A stretch of DNA of 64,000 nucleotides from JAEUHQ01 sp964538915 (GCA_964538915.1 CAZIFB010000002.1:124001-188000); one strand, 5' to 3'. Shown: positions 1-8,260, counted from the first letter of the stretch. Made by a program: numbers and translations. The notes: generated by a model from the letters alone, not told the origin.

Positions 1-873
1 AGCCTCGCGCACGTGCGCAACCCAGGCAGCGAGGAGGTCGGGACGATCTCGTTCGAGCTCGTGTACGACGAGCGGCACGTTCGAGCCGTTCGGCATGAAC
101 TCTCGCGAACGGCCCGGCGGACAGGGCCTGCGCAGCGCCTCGCCCGACAGGGCGATCCGCTGCACGCCGACCGCCAACGCCTGACGGAACCAAGTCGCAA
201 CCGGGAACTTGTCTTCGTCCTCCGGCAGGCTCGCGAGGGCCGTCTTGTCCGGTGCGATGCGGAACGGACTGTTCCAGTTGCGAGTCTCTGCCGAGAACGT
301 CACGCTCGTCGCGTCTTCACCGCGCCACAGAATCTTGTGCCAACCCTTCGGGGCGTGCTTCCCGCGCAGATGGACGATGTTGGCCGGAGGGGCTTCGGCC
401 TCGGGAAACGCGATGCGCTGACGTGGTTCGTTGACCGCCGGGGCGCGGAGCCAGAAGTTCTCGGTGACGATCTGCAGTTGCGCCGCGACATCGATCGCCA
501 GCTCGTAGCGGCAGGTCTTCTCCTTGCCGTTCTTGAGCCGCGCCAGGCGTTCGGCTGGGATGCTGAACTCGACGACGAACTCCATCCGCGTGCCCTGTCG
601 CAGCCACGTGAGTTGCTTGCCGTCAGTGGCGCGATGCGGGATGTCGAGCCGTGGATCGCCTTCGATCGCTGCGTTTGCGCCGGCCTTGACCATGTCGCCG
701 AGCAACGCGAGAACGTCGAGGAAGGTCGACTTGCCGCTCGCATTCGGCCCCACCAGCACGTGGAACGGCCCGAGATCCTGTGCGACGTGTCGCAACGACC
801 GATAGCCGAGGGCTTCGACTCGCGTGGCGACGCCGCCCGGCACCGCTGTCGAGAAGTCGGTCGTCGTACGCAC
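1..873 (-). CDS. AAA ATP-binding protein (RecF/SMC-like), 3' part beyond the window
   Basis: The minus strand is open from a GTG at 873 to base 1 (291 codons) with no stop, so the C-terminal part lies outside the window. A Walker A motif GPNASGKST sits near residues 41-49, preceded by a short beta strand (FHVLV), the usual start of ABC-type SMC/RecF/OLD ATPases that sense DNA ends or act as effector ATPases. The rest of the visible part is an insert-like region rich in charged strands; signature motif and Walker B are not reached. The GTG lies 3 bases after the tdh stop codon, so the two genes are probably cotranscribed. A second GTG at 843 could also be the start. Function is not assignable beyond ATPase; DNA repair, toxin-antitoxin ATPase or defence are all possible. 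Confidence 0.75.
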   Translation of the reverse strand, partial: MRTTTDFSTAVPGGVATRVEALGYRSLRHVAQDLGPFHVLVGPNASGKSTFLDVLALLGDMVKAGANAAIEGDPRLDIPHRATDGKQLTWLRQGTRMEFVVEFSIPAERLARLKNGKEKTCRYELAIDVAAQLQIVTENFWLRAPAVNEPRQRIAFPEAEAPPANIVHLRGKHAPKGWHKILWRGEDATSVTFSAETRNWNSPFRIAPDKTALASLPEDEDKFPVATWFRQALAVGVQRIALSGEALRRPCPPGRSREFMPNGSNVPLVVHELERDRPDLLAAWVAHVREA

Positions 874-875
874 GT

Positions 876-1949
876 TCAGCGGCGTCCGGCGGGATAGAGG
901 ACGACCTTCTGCTCCAGGCCCTGGCCGAAGCGGTCGAGGCCCGTGCCGAACTGGTCCAGCGGCATCTCCGCCGTGACGAAGTGGGACACGTCCATGCCCT
1001 GCTTCAGCAGATCGAGCATCTGCTCCCACGTGCGGAACATCTCGCGGCCGATCACGGCGTGCATCGTGAGTCCCTTGAACACGAAGTTCTTGCTGAACCG
1101 CTCGATCGTGACGTTGTCGCCCTTCGGCAGGCCGAGGTTGACGACGTGGCCCGCGGCGCGCGTCATCGCGATGGCGTTGTTGATGCCGGCGGGATGACCC
1201 GAGATCTCGAGGGAGACGTCGACGCCGCCCTTCGTCGCGGCGACGACCGTGTCGACCGGCTTGTTGCGCGCGTCGATCACGGTGACGCGGTCCTTCAGGC
1301 CGCGTCGCGAGACCCACTCGTTGGCGCGGTGCAGCGCGAGGTCCGCGACGTCGAGCACGAACACGTGGGCTGCGCCGACGAACGCCGCGATCTCGCCGCA
1401 GAACGCGCCGATCGGGCCGTAGCCGACGATCGCGACGGTGCGGTCCTTCACCGGCACCTTCAGCGTCGTGTGCACCGCGTTGCCGAGCGGATCGAGGATC
1501 GCCGCGACCTGGATCGGCAGGTTCTTCGGCAGCGGCACGACGTTGCTCGCGGAGACGACCACGAACTCGGCGAACGCGCCGTTCAGGTTGATGCCGCGGA
1601 TCCGCGCGGTTGCGCACGCGTGGAACGCGCCGCTCTTGCACGCCGGGCACTCGCCGCAGATCTCGTGCATCTCCGCGCTGACATAGGTGCCGAGCGGCAG
1701 CTTCTTCTCGTCGACGCCGGGGCCGAGTTTGTCGACGTGGCCGCAGAACTCGTGGCCGAGCGTCACCGGCGGCGCGACGAGTCCCGCCATCGACGGGTCG
1801 CCGCTGCAGATGTGCACGTCGGTGCCGCAGATGCCCGATGCGGCGACGCGCAGGCGCACTTCCTTCGGCCCCGGTTCGGGCACGGGAAGGTCCGTGCGCA
1901 AGCGGTACTGCCCGGGGGCGGTGAGCTGGATGCCTTTCATCGCGGTCAT
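876..1949 (-). CDS. tdh: L-threonine 3-dehydrogenase (zinc-dependent alcohol dehydrogenase family)
   Basis: About 357 aa, normal for medium-chain zinc dehydrogenases. The N-terminal half has the catalytic-zinc segment (GICGTDVH and GHEFCG) and the four-cysteine structural zinc loop (CGECPACKSGAFHAC). The middle has a Rossmann nucleotide-binding stretch (IVGYGPIGAF) and the Tdh-typical DPLGNAVHT, LEISGHP and GREMFRTWEQM segments, which separate it from generic alcohol dehydrogenases. It should oxidise L-threonine to 2-amino-3-ketobutyrate with NAD+ in the cytosol. ATG codons at 1979, 1949 and 1940 are all possible starts; 1949 fits the family's N-terminus but none has a clear Shine-Dalgarno. 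A related polyol dehydrogenase remains possible. Confidence 0.8.
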   Translation of the reverse strand: MTAMKGIQLTAPGQYRLRTDLPVPEPGPKEVRLRVAASGICGTDVHICSGDPSMAGLVAPPVTLGHEFCGHVDKLGPGVDEKKLPLGTYVSAEMHEICGECPACKSGAFHACATARIRGINLNGAFAEFVVVSASNVVPLPKNLPIQVAAILDPLGNAVHTTLKVPVKDRTVAIVGYGPIGAFCGEIAAFVGAAHVFVLDVADLALHRANEWVSRRGLKDRVTVIDARNKPVDTVVAATKGGVDVSLEISGHPAGINNAIAMTRAAGHVVNLGLPKGDNVTIERFSKNFVFKGLTMHAVIGREMFRTWEQMLDLLKQGMDVSHFVTAEMPLDQFGTGLDRFGQGLEQKVVLYPAGRR

Positions 1950-2009
1950 GTGCGGATCGTGCGGTGGCGGTCGGGCCATTCTGCGGCTAGAAGGTGCGCT
2001 GCGCCACAG

Positions 2010-2405
2010 ATGAGAATCCGAGGAGACGTGCTGCTGGTGTGCGGGTTCTTCGCCGGTTGCGCCGCCGCGCCCGCGGGTGTGCCGAACATCGCACGACCCG
2101 TCGTAGAACGTTCGCGCTGGGACGTCGTCGACCACGGCGCGGTGCTCGGGCAGGTGCTGCAGCTCGAGATCGACGATCCGTCCGGTCCGGTCGTCTTCTA
2201 CCGCGTGGTGGACTCCCACGGCCGCTGGCTCGGGCATGCGACGGCGGCGAGGCGCTTCAGCCGCCGTGTGCCGTTCCGCGAGGACGAAGAGGATCTCGGC
2301 GTCTGGTCGCTCGAACGCGGCGCGGCGATGCTGCTCGAAGCCGCGGCGCCGGTCACCTTGCGGGCCGTCGTCCGGGATGCCGATGCGCGGCGCGCGGCGA
2401 AGTGA
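2010..2405 (+). CDS. small putative lipoprotein, unknown function
   Basis: 131 aa. The N-terminus is a short basic start (MRIRGD), a hydrophobic stretch and a lipobox-like FFAGC, so it is probably an envelope lipoprotein. The mature part is a single small domain rich in beta strands and arginine (for example PVVFYRVVDSHGRWLGHA), followed by VTLRAVVRD near the end. I recognise no family. It is divergent from tdh, the starts being about 60 bases apart, so the short intergenic segment probably carries promoters for both. It ends 18 bases before the convergent lipoprotein at 2424-2897. Confidence 0.55.
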   Translation: MRIRGDVLLVCGFFAGCAAAPAGVPNIARPVVERSRWDVVDHGAVLGQVLQLEIDDPSGPVVFYRVVDSHGRWLGHATAARRFSRRVPFREDEEDLGVWSLERGAAMLLEAAAPVTLRAVVRDADARRAAK

Positions 2406-2423
2406 GCCGATCGCCCGGGGCGA

Positions 2424-2897
2424 TCAGCGAGCGGGCGGTGAGTAGGTGACGTCGGTGTCGCCGAAGAGGATCGCGAAGCGCTCCCGCTGCTCGTGGCGCG
2501 TACCGGAGGTCGTGGTCACGTAGTCGTCGCGCTCGTGCCACAGGAGGCCGCAGCCGGCCCATTCACGATCGCCCCATTCGATCGCCTCGCCCTTCGGTGT
2601 GACCACCTGGCGCTCGGTGGTGCCGACGAAGAACAGCGGCCCGTACCCTTTCAGGTGCGCGAACGTGTAGCCGGGCGGCAAACCGGGCGCGTTCTTCTCG
2701 AAGGTGAGGAAGTTCGTGTGCACGAGCGGGATCCACAGGCCTTCGTCGATGCAGTGCCGGCCGGAGGATTCGAGCTCGGCGATCAGCTTGGGGATGTCGT
2801 AGGTCCCGTCGGGTTTGCGGGCCTTGGCGAAGTCGTACGTCGAGCACGCCGGCACGGCGAGCAGCGCCGCGGCAGCGATGGAAGGGAAGGGCTTCAT
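2424..2897 (-). CDS. putative lipoprotein, paralogue of the 3465-3932 product
   Basis: 157 aa with a lipoprotein signal (lipobox LAVPAC, cysteine near residue 18). The mature protein begins STYDFAKARKPDG and contains GLWIPLVHTNFLTFEKN, GYTFAHLKGYGPLFF and a C-terminal LLWHERDDYV ... FAILFGD segment. Each of these has a clear counterpart at the same place in the protein encoded at 3465-3932, so the two are paralogues, probably from a local duplication. No known domain is recognised; the small beta-rich body suggests a periplasmic or outer-membrane-attached role. The acyl-CoA thioesterase gene lies between the two copies on the opposite strand. Confidence 0.7.
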   Translation of the reverse strand: MKPFPSIAAAALLAVPACSTYDFAKARKPDGTYDIPKLIAELESSGRHCIDEGLWIPLVHTNFLTFEKNAPGLPPGYTFAHLKGYGPLFFVGTTERQVVTPKGEAIEWGDREWAGCGLLWHERDDYVTTTSGTRHEQRERFAILFGDTDVTYSPPAR

Positions 2898-2968
2898 GGT
2901 TTTCCTCGGGGCCGATTGTGCCGACCAACGCGTCCCGGTGCACGATGCCGCCGGCTAGAGTCGGACCG

Positions 2969-3457
2969 ATGACCGCATCGCCTCCGCCGCTTCCGGCCCG
3001 TCCCGTCGCCGACTCCAAGGTCGAGATGACCGAGATCGTGTTCCCGAACGACGCGAACCCGCTCGGCAATGCGATGGGCGGCCGCGTGATGCACTGGATC
3101 GACATCTGCGCGGCGGTCGCCGCCGGTCGCCATGCGAGGACACCGGTCGTCACCGCGAGCGCGGACCAGATCGACTTCCACAATCCGGTGCCCGTGGGCG
3201 CCGTCGTGGTGCTGCTCGCGTCCGTGAACTTCGCCGGGCGCACGTCCATGGAAGTCGGCGTCAAGGTCTGGATGGAGGACCGACAGAGCGGCGCCCGCAA
3301 GCACGTGGCATCGGCCTACCTGACGTTCGTGTCGCTCGATCCGACCACCAAGGCGCCGCGGCCCGTGTCACCGATCCTGCCGCAGACCGACGACGAGAAG
3401 CGCCGCTTCGAAGCCGCGAAGGCGCGCCGCGCGCATCGCCTCTCGCTGCGACGCTGA
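2969..3457 (+). CDS. acyl-CoA thioesterase, hotdog fold (YciA/BFIT type)
   Basis: 162 aa, one hotdog domain. The segment VFPNDANPLGNAMGGRVMHW is the hallmark of the YciA/cytosolic acyl-CoA thioesterase group, with the catalytic Asn and Asp-containing loop; it continues to the central helix DICAAVAAGRHA and the strand VTASADQIDFHNPVPVG. The enzyme should hydrolyse acyl-CoA to free fatty acid and CoA in the cytosol. The tail after residue 130 is basic and low in complexity. The ATG at 2969 is chosen because it fits the family start; an upstream in-frame ATG at 2918 would add 17 unconserved residues. It lies between two paralogous lipoprotein genes on the other strand. Confidence 0.85.
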   Translation: MTASPPPLPARPVADSKVEMTEIVFPNDANPLGNAMGGRVMHWIDICAAVAAGRHARTPVVTASADQIDFHNPVPVGAVVVLLASVNFAGRTSMEVGVKVWMEDRQSGARKHVASAYLTFVSLDPTTKAPRPVSPILPQTDDEKRRFEAAKARRAHRLSLRR

Positions 3458-3464
3458 TTCGGTT

Positions 3465-3932
3465 TCAGCTGCGCGACGCGTAGAAGACGCCGTCGTCGTA
3501 GCCGAACAGCAGGAGGAGCCGCCAGGTGGTCTCGAGGCGGGCACCCGCGATGGTCTCGATGCGGCCGTCGCGGTCGTTGAGCAGCAGCGACCAGCCGAGC
3601 CAAAGGCGATCGTCGCTCTCGATCGTCGTGCCCGCCGGGTCGATCAGGGCCTTCTCGTACGCGCCGTTCACGAACAGCGGGCCGACTCCGGTCCAGTGCG
3701 CGAACTCGTAGCCGGTCGGCTTGCCGGGGGTGCTCGCCTTGAACGACGAGATGTTGCAGTAGACGAGGGGGATCCAGATCCCCTCGCTCAGCGACTCCTC
3801 GCCCGACGCCTTCAGGTCGGCGATCAGCTTCTTCGTGTCCAGCTTGCCGTCGATGGTTCGCGCCTGGCTGAAGTCGTAGTTGGCGCAGGCGGTGGTGAGG
3901 GCGAGGGCCGCGAGGGCGAAACGATGTCTCAT
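3465..3932 (-). CDS. putative lipoprotein, paralogue of the 2424-2897 product
   Basis: 155 aa. The signal peptide ends with lipobox-like LTTAC, and the mature protein begins ANYDFSQARTIDGKLD, matching the start of the paralogue. Other shared blocks are LIADLKASG, EGIWIPLVYCN, GYEFAHWTGVGPLF and the C-terminal WSLLLNDRDGRI ... LLLLFGYDD. By eye about one third of positions are identical. Family unrecognised. It ends 7 bases from the convergent thioesterase stop, leaving no room for a separate terminator between them. Confidence 0.7.
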   Translation of the reverse strand: MRHRFALAALALTTACANYDFSQARTIDGKLDTKKLIADLKASGEESLSEGIWIPLVYCNISSFKASTPGKPTGYEFAHWTGVGPLFVNGAYEKALIDPAGTTIESDDRLWLGWSLLLNDRDGRIETIAGARLETTWRLLLLFGYDDGVFYASRS

Positions 3933-4055
3933 GGCAGGTTCGTGGCTGTTTGGCCGGAAAGGCGCCCCCAGCGTCTACCCGCAGCCGCCCGTGGCGTCGA
4001 CCGTTTCGGCCACGGGTGGCGGCGGGCGCCGCCGCTCGCTATCGTTCCGCCCCCC

Positions 4056-4508
4056 ATGTTCGAGGACTTCGCCGAGAAGACCGTCCTGGCCATCAAGAAG
4101 GCCGAAGAGCTCGCCCAGCAGCTCGGCGACGAGTCTGTCGCGACCGGGCACGTGATCTACGGGCTGACCGTCGACCGCAGCGTCTGCCTGCACCACATCT
4201 TCCAGGACCTCAACGTCGACCCGGACATGTTCTCCGGCTACGTGAAGAGCCTTCCGCGCGAACCCGCGGTGCCGAACGGGCCGTTCAATCGGCACGTGAA
4301 GACGGTGTTCGAGCGGAGCAAGGACGCCGCGCGCCAGCTCGGCAGCAAGAAGGTCGATCCCGAGCACATGGCGCTCGCGCTGCTGTCGGTGAAGGCCGGC
4401 TCCTGCTACGAGACGCTGAAGGAGTTCTCGATCGACCCCGAGTACGTGCAGGGCCTCATCCTGCAGGCGATGGGACTCGATCCCGAGATGATCCCGGACT
4501 GGTTCTGA
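4056..4508 (+). CDS. stand-alone Clp N-terminal domain protein
   Basis: 150 aa made almost entirely of a Clp_N double repeat as found at the start of ClpA/ClpC. Repeat one is FAEKTVLAIKKAEELAQQLG ... VATGHVIYGL; repeat two is FNRHVKTVFERSKDAARQLG ... VDPEHMALALLSV. No AAA+ ATPase domain follows: the frame stops at DPEMIPDWF. In ClpC this domain binds adaptors and substrates, so a free copy could act as an adaptor or decoy for the cell's Clp unfoldase (inference). The ATG at 4056 follows a C-rich stretch with no obvious Shine-Dalgarno. An uncharacterised ClpN-like adaptor is the safest description. Confidence 0.8.
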   Translation: MFEDFAEKTVLAIKKAEELAQQLGDESVATGHVIYGLTVDRSVCLHHIFQDLNVDPDMFSGYVKSLPREPAVPNGPFNRHVKTVFERSKDAARQLGSKKVDPEHMALALLSVKAGSCYETLKEFSIDPEYVQGLILQAMGLDPEMIPDWF

Positions 4509-4934
4509 TCGAGACTGCGCCGTCGTGAGCCTGCGTCGCGATCCGACGCACGCGATCCGCTCGCGCGTCGAGCCCGCGGCTCGCGACCTCTTTCTCGCCG
4601 CCTCGCCGTGCCCGATGTCGAGGTCATCGATCGCGAGCGGTCTTGCTGCATCGACGCGACCGGCTGACGCTGCGTCGATCCACGAGTGTGCGCACGGCGC
4701 ACACTCCCGCCGTGCGCTGCACGGTCTGCGCACACCGCGCCGAGTTCGGTGATGCCCGTTCCGATTCCGGTCGTGTGAGCGATCGTGCACACGCGCGCGG
4801 CATGTGGGGGCGGGGGATTGCGGCGTTCGCGTGAAGGCGCCTCTACTTCCTGATCTGGAAGTCGCCTTGCCGCCGCCCTCTTCGCACGTCGCGAACCGGG
4901 CAGTCAGCCGAGGTCTCGCCTCCAAGGAATTGCC
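4509..4934. other. 426-base intergenic region without a supported gene
   Basis: No reading frame here has convincing protein character on either strand. It holds a perfect inverted repeat (4686-4704, listed separately), repeats of the gcgcacac motif, and just before the next gene a Shine-Dalgarno-like aagga (about 4923-4927) ahead of the ATG at 4935. It probably contains the promoter of the 4935 gene. Confidence 0.5.
4686..4704. repeat. perfect 8-bp inverted repeat, 3-base spacer
   Basis: gtgtgcgc, then acg, then gcgcacac. The right arm recurs about 30 bases downstream (near 4728), so two alternative pairings are possible. It could be an operator for a dimeric regulator or a hairpin; there is no T-run, so it is not a standard terminator. 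Confidence 0.35.
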
Positions 4935-6461
4935 ATGCCCATGCACATCCCTCGCAAGTCTCCCATCGCCGCGAGTCTCGTCGCGCCGATGCTGATCCTG
5001 TCGACCGCCGTGCGATCGCAGTCCCTCGTCGATCCAGCGCTCAGCGTCGCGACCGTCGTCAGCGGCCTGAGTCAACCGATCTCGATGGCGTTCCTCGGCC
5101 CGAACGACTTCCTCGTCACCGAGAAGGCGAGTGGCCAGGTCAAACGCGTCCAGAACGGCGTCGTCACCGGTGTCGTACTCGATCTCGCGGTCAACTCGGC
5201 GAGCGAGCGCGGGCTGCTCGGCATGGCGCTGCACCCCGGTTTCCCCGCGAGCCCCTACGTCTATCTCTACAACACGGAGAGCGCGACCGGTGCGGACTCG
5301 GCGCAGCTCGGCGAAACGAGCCTGCTCGGCAATCGAGTCGACCGCTTCGTCTGGAACGGCAGCACTCTCTCCTTCGACAAGAACATCGTCGCGCTGCGGG
5401 CCCTGCAGAACGATCTCAACCTCGTCACCGACGTCGCGAATCCGTTCAACAACCCGGCCGCGCTGCCGCGCGGCAACCACAACGGCGGCGTCGTCCGCTT
5501 CGGAGCGGATGGCCGGCTCTACGTGATCATCGGCGACAACGGCCGGCGCAGCATCCTGCAGAACAACCTCGACGGTCCGACTCCCGACGACGAGTTCGGC
5601 GGTCCGTTGCCCGACTTCGCCCACACGACCGGCGTCGTGTTGCGTTTCAACGCCGACGGCTCGGCGCCCTGGTCCAACCCGTACTTCTTCCTCGGCACGT
5701 TGATCAAGTTCCTGTTCGGCAACGCGGGTACGGAGATCGGCACGTCCCTGCAGCGCATCTATGGCTACGGCGTGCGCAACAGCTTCGGCATGACGTTCGA
5801 TCCGCAGACCGGCGATCTGTGGACGACGGAGAACGGCGGCCGCGCGTTCGACGAGATCAACCGCGTCGTGAAGGGCTTCAACGGCGGGTGGATCCAGGCG
5901 ATGGGGCCGGTGGGCCGCATCGCGGACTACAAGGCGATCGAGGTCGGCGTCGGCATCGGGGGCACTGGCCCGGTCGGCCTGCAGCAGCTGCGCTGGCCCG
6001 CGGAGAACATCGCGGACACCCCGAGCGCCGCGCGGGACAGGATGCTGAGCCTTCTCGGTTCGCACTACCGCGATCCCGAGTTCAGCTGGAAGCACGTCAC
6101 CCCGCCCGCCGGTCTCGGGTTCGTGCGCGGCAACGGCCTCGGCGCGACCTACTCCGGCGATCTGATCGTCGGCTCGGCAGTGTTCCGTCCGGTCGCGGTG
6201 CCGCCCAGCGTGTTGGCGAATCCGGGCAACCTCTATCGTTTCCGGCTGAACAACTCGCGCACCGGGTTCGTGTTCAGCGACCCGGCGCTGCAGGACAAGG
6301 TCGCGGACAACCTCGGTCGCGACGACTGGCAGACCGAGCAGTCGGAAATCCTGTTCGGCACCGACTTCGGTATCGTCACCGACATCCAGACCGGGCCCGA
6401 CGGGAGCCTCTACCTGGTCGGAACCTCGAGTGGCACAGTCCGAAAGATCTGGAAGCTCTGA
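4935..6461 (+). CDS. secreted PQQ-dependent sugar (glucose/sorbosone) dehydrogenase family protein
   Basis: 508 aa, secreted by an N-terminal signal peptide (hydrophobic to about residue 25, then RSQSLVDP). The body is the soluble aldose sugar dehydrogenase six-bladed propeller: LSQPISMAFLGPNDFLVTEK at the start, RGLLGMALHPGFP in blade two, the His-containing GNHNGGVVRFGADGRLYVIIGDNG, then GYGVRNSFGMTFDPQTGDLW and TENGG. These match the PQQ/calcium-binding face of the YliI/Asd group. It probably oxidises aldose sugars in the periplasm, passing electrons to the respiratory chain. An insertion PYFFLGTLIKFLFGN near residue 250 is more hydrophobic than usual. Its last 32 bases overlap the dinB start. 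Confidence 0.8.
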   Translation: MPMHIPRKSPIAASLVAPMLILSTAVRSQSLVDPALSVATVVSGLSQPISMAFLGPNDFLVTEKASGQVKRVQNGVVTGVVLDLAVNSASERGLLGMALHPGFPASPYVYLYNTESATGADSAQLGETSLLGNRVDRFVWNGSTLSFDKNIVALRALQNDLNLVTDVANPFNNPAALPRGNHNGGVVRFGADGRLYVIIGDNGRRSILQNNLDGPTPDDEFGGPLPDFAHTTGVVLRFNADGSAPWSNPYFFLGTLIKFLFGNAGTEIGTSLQRIYGYGVRNSFGMTFDPQTGDLWTTENGGRAFDEINRVVKGFNGGWIQAMGPVGRIADYKAIEVGVGIGGTGPVGLQQLRWPAENIADTPSAARDRMLSLLGSHYRDPEFSWKHVTPPAGLGFVRGNGLGATYSGDLIVGSAVFRPVAVPPSVLANPGNLYRFRLNNSRTGFVFSDPALQDKVADNLGRDDWQTEQSEILFGTDFGIVTDIQTGPDGSLYLVGTSSGTVRKIWKL

Positions 6462-7653
6462 CGGCGCGCGGACGATCCTGCACGCCGACATGGACGCGTT
6501 CTACGCGGCCATCGAACAGCGGGATCGTCCGGAATGGCGCGGCAAGCCGGTGATCGTCGGGGGCGACGGCCCGCGCCAAGTGGTGAGCACCGCCAGCTAC
6601 GAGGCGCGCAGGTTCGGCGTGCACTCGGCGATGCCGGGAGTGCGCGCGAAGCAGCTGTGCCCGCACGGGATCTTCGTCGTGCCGCGCATGGAGGTCTACG
6701 CGGCGGTCTCCGCGCAGGTGCACGAGGTCTTCGCGCGCTTCACCGACCTGGTGGAGCCGCTGTCGCTCGACGAAGCGTTCCTCGACGTGACCGGCAGCCG
6801 GGCCTTGTTCGGCGACGGCGAGACCATCGCGCGCGCGATCAAGGAGCAGGTGAGGGCGGCGACGCAGCTGAACGTGTCCGTCGGTGTCGCGGCGTCGAAG
6901 TACGTCGCGAAGGTGGCGAGCGACCTGAGGAAACCCGACGCGCTCGTCGTCGTGCCGCCCGGCGAAGAACGCGCCTTCCTCGCACCGCTGCCGGTGTCGC
7001 GCCTGTGGGGTGTTGGCCCGGCGACCGAGCCGGTGCTGCACCGGCACGGATTGCGCACGATCGGCGACGTGCAGGCGCGCAGCGAGGCCGAACTCGTTGC
7101 GGCACTCGGCCAGAACCTGGGCGAACACGTGTTCGTGCTCGCGAACGGACTCGATGCGCGCTCGGTCGAGTCCGAACGCGAGGCGAAGTCGATCGGCCAC
7201 GAGATGACGTTCGTCGAGGATCTGCACGACCGCGACCACGTGCGCTCGATCGTGCTGCAGCTGAGCGAGATGGTGGGGCGACGCCTCAGAGCGCACGGCC
7301 AGCGCGCCACGGTCGTCCGACTGAAGCTGCGCCATCCCGACTTCACGACGCTGAGTCGCCAGCGCAAGGTCGAGCCGACCGCGGACGATCTCGTGATCCA
7401 TCGCGTCGCGTGCGAACTGCTCGCGTCCTGCTGGAACGGCCGCCCCGGAGTGCGCCTGCTCGGCGTGACCGGCGCGTCGCTCGTCGACGCCGGCGCGCCG
7501 GTACAGGGTGGACTGTTCGTACAGGCACCGAAGAAGCGGGACCAGCTGCTCGCGGCGATGGATCGCATCCGCGACCGACACGGTGAGAGCGCCGTTCGTC
7601 ACGGCGGTGAGCGCCGCAAGACGACGCAGTGGGGGCCGGAGGCCGGATCGTGA
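6430..7653 (+). CDS. dinB: DNA polymerase IV (Y-family translesion polymerase)
   Basis: 407 aa, slightly long for DinB. Palm motifs are intact: HADMDAFYAAIEQRD with the first catalytic Asp, and SLDEAFLDVTGS with the second Asp/Glu pair. The thumb helix-hairpin-helix SRLWGVGPATEPVLHRHGL follows, then the little-finger domain with IVLQLSEMVGRRLRAHG and a tail ending in GERRKTTQWGPEAGS. It copies damaged DNA in the cytosol. The GTG at 6430 gives a 32-base overlap with the preceding gene; starting instead at the internal ATG (6490) would cut into the first motif. It is followed by the ECF sigma gene after 19 bases. Confidence 0.9.
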   Translation: MAQSERSGSSDGARTILHADMDAFYAAIEQRDRPEWRGKPVIVGGDGPRQVVSTASYEARRFGVHSAMPGVRAKQLCPHGIFVVPRMEVYAAVSAQVHEVFARFTDLVEPLSLDEAFLDVTGSRALFGDGETIARAIKEQVRAATQLNVSVGVAASKYVAKVASDLRKPDALVVVPPGEERAFLAPLPVSRLWGVGPATEPVLHRHGLRTIGDVQARSEAELVAALGQNLGEHVFVLANGLDARSVESEREAKSIGHEMTFVEDLHDRDHVRSIVLQLSEMVGRRLRAHGQRATVVRLKLRHPDFTTLSRQRKVEPTADDLVIHRVACELLASCWNGRPGVRLLGVTGASLVDAGAPVQGGLFVQAPKKRDQLLAAMDRIRDRHGESAVRHGGERRKTTQWGPEAGS

Positions 7654-7672
7654 TCGTCACGTTCGGGCCGCG

Positions 7673-8206
7673 ATGAGCCAGTCGCCCGACCCACGAAGCG
7701 ATGCGGAGTTGTTCGCTGCACTTCGATCGCACGACGAGTCGGCGTTCGACACGCTGTACCGGCGGCATCGCGACTGGGTCGTCCGCGTCGCGCTGCGGAT
7801 CGTCGGAGACGAAGCGGATGCGCTCGACGTCCTGCAGGATGCCTTCCTGTACGTCCTGCGCAAGGCGCCGCATCTGGAGGCGCGGGCGAAGTTCGCGACG
7901 TTCCTCTACCCCGCAGTTCGCCATCTGGCGCTCGAGCGGCGACGGAGGCGGTCGCGGTCGCGCCCCGCCGTCGAAAGTGTGTCGGATCCGGACGCAGATG
8001 GTTCCCGCGAGGACCTCGTCTCGGCGCTCGCAGGGCTGTCGCCGGAGCTGCGCGAAACGGTCTTGCTGCGATTCGTCGACGGGTTCTCGATCCAGGAGAT
8101 CGCTGCGCGGCTCGCCGTGCCGCCCGGGACCGTGAAGTCGCGCCTGCATCAGGCGATCGAGCGCCTGCGCGAAGACCCCGGCGCGCGGCGGTACTTCCTC
8201 GCCTGA
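7673..8206 (+). CDS. ECF-subfamily RNA polymerase sigma factor
   Basis: 177 aa, standard two-domain ECF sigma. Region 2: DESAFDTLYRRHRDWVVRVALRIVGD then DALDVLQDAFLYVLRKA (core-binding and -10 contacts). Region 4: LSPELRETVLLRFVDGFSIQEIAARL with the helix-turn-helix VPPGTVKSRLHQAIERLRED. It heads a run of four same-strand genes ending at 11129; the next gene starts 54 bases later and is a membrane protein of the size expected for its anti-sigma partner. It probably activates envelope genes, possibly including its own operon. Confidence 0.9.
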   Translation: MSQSPDPRSDAELFAALRSHDESAFDTLYRRHRDWVVRVALRIVGDEADALDVLQDAFLYVLRKAPHLEARAKFATFLYPAVRHLALERRRRRSRSRPAVESVSDPDADGSREDLVSALAGLSPELRETVLLRFVDGFSIQEIAARLAVPPGTVKSRLHQAIERLREDPGARRYFLA

Positions 8207-8260
8207 GAATCTTCTCGGATCGATCGAACCAGGCGCGGGGCTCCGGAACTACATCGGTCG

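Noticed and set aside
13..897. Plus-strand open frame at the left end
   Set aside because: The minus strand here encodes a clear Walker A ATPase in a single open frame; the plus-strand translation has no structure.
3975..6491. Long minus-strand open frame across 4.0-6.5 kb
   Set aside because: Covers the Clp-N and sugar dehydrogenase genes in antisense and has no recognisable protein character.
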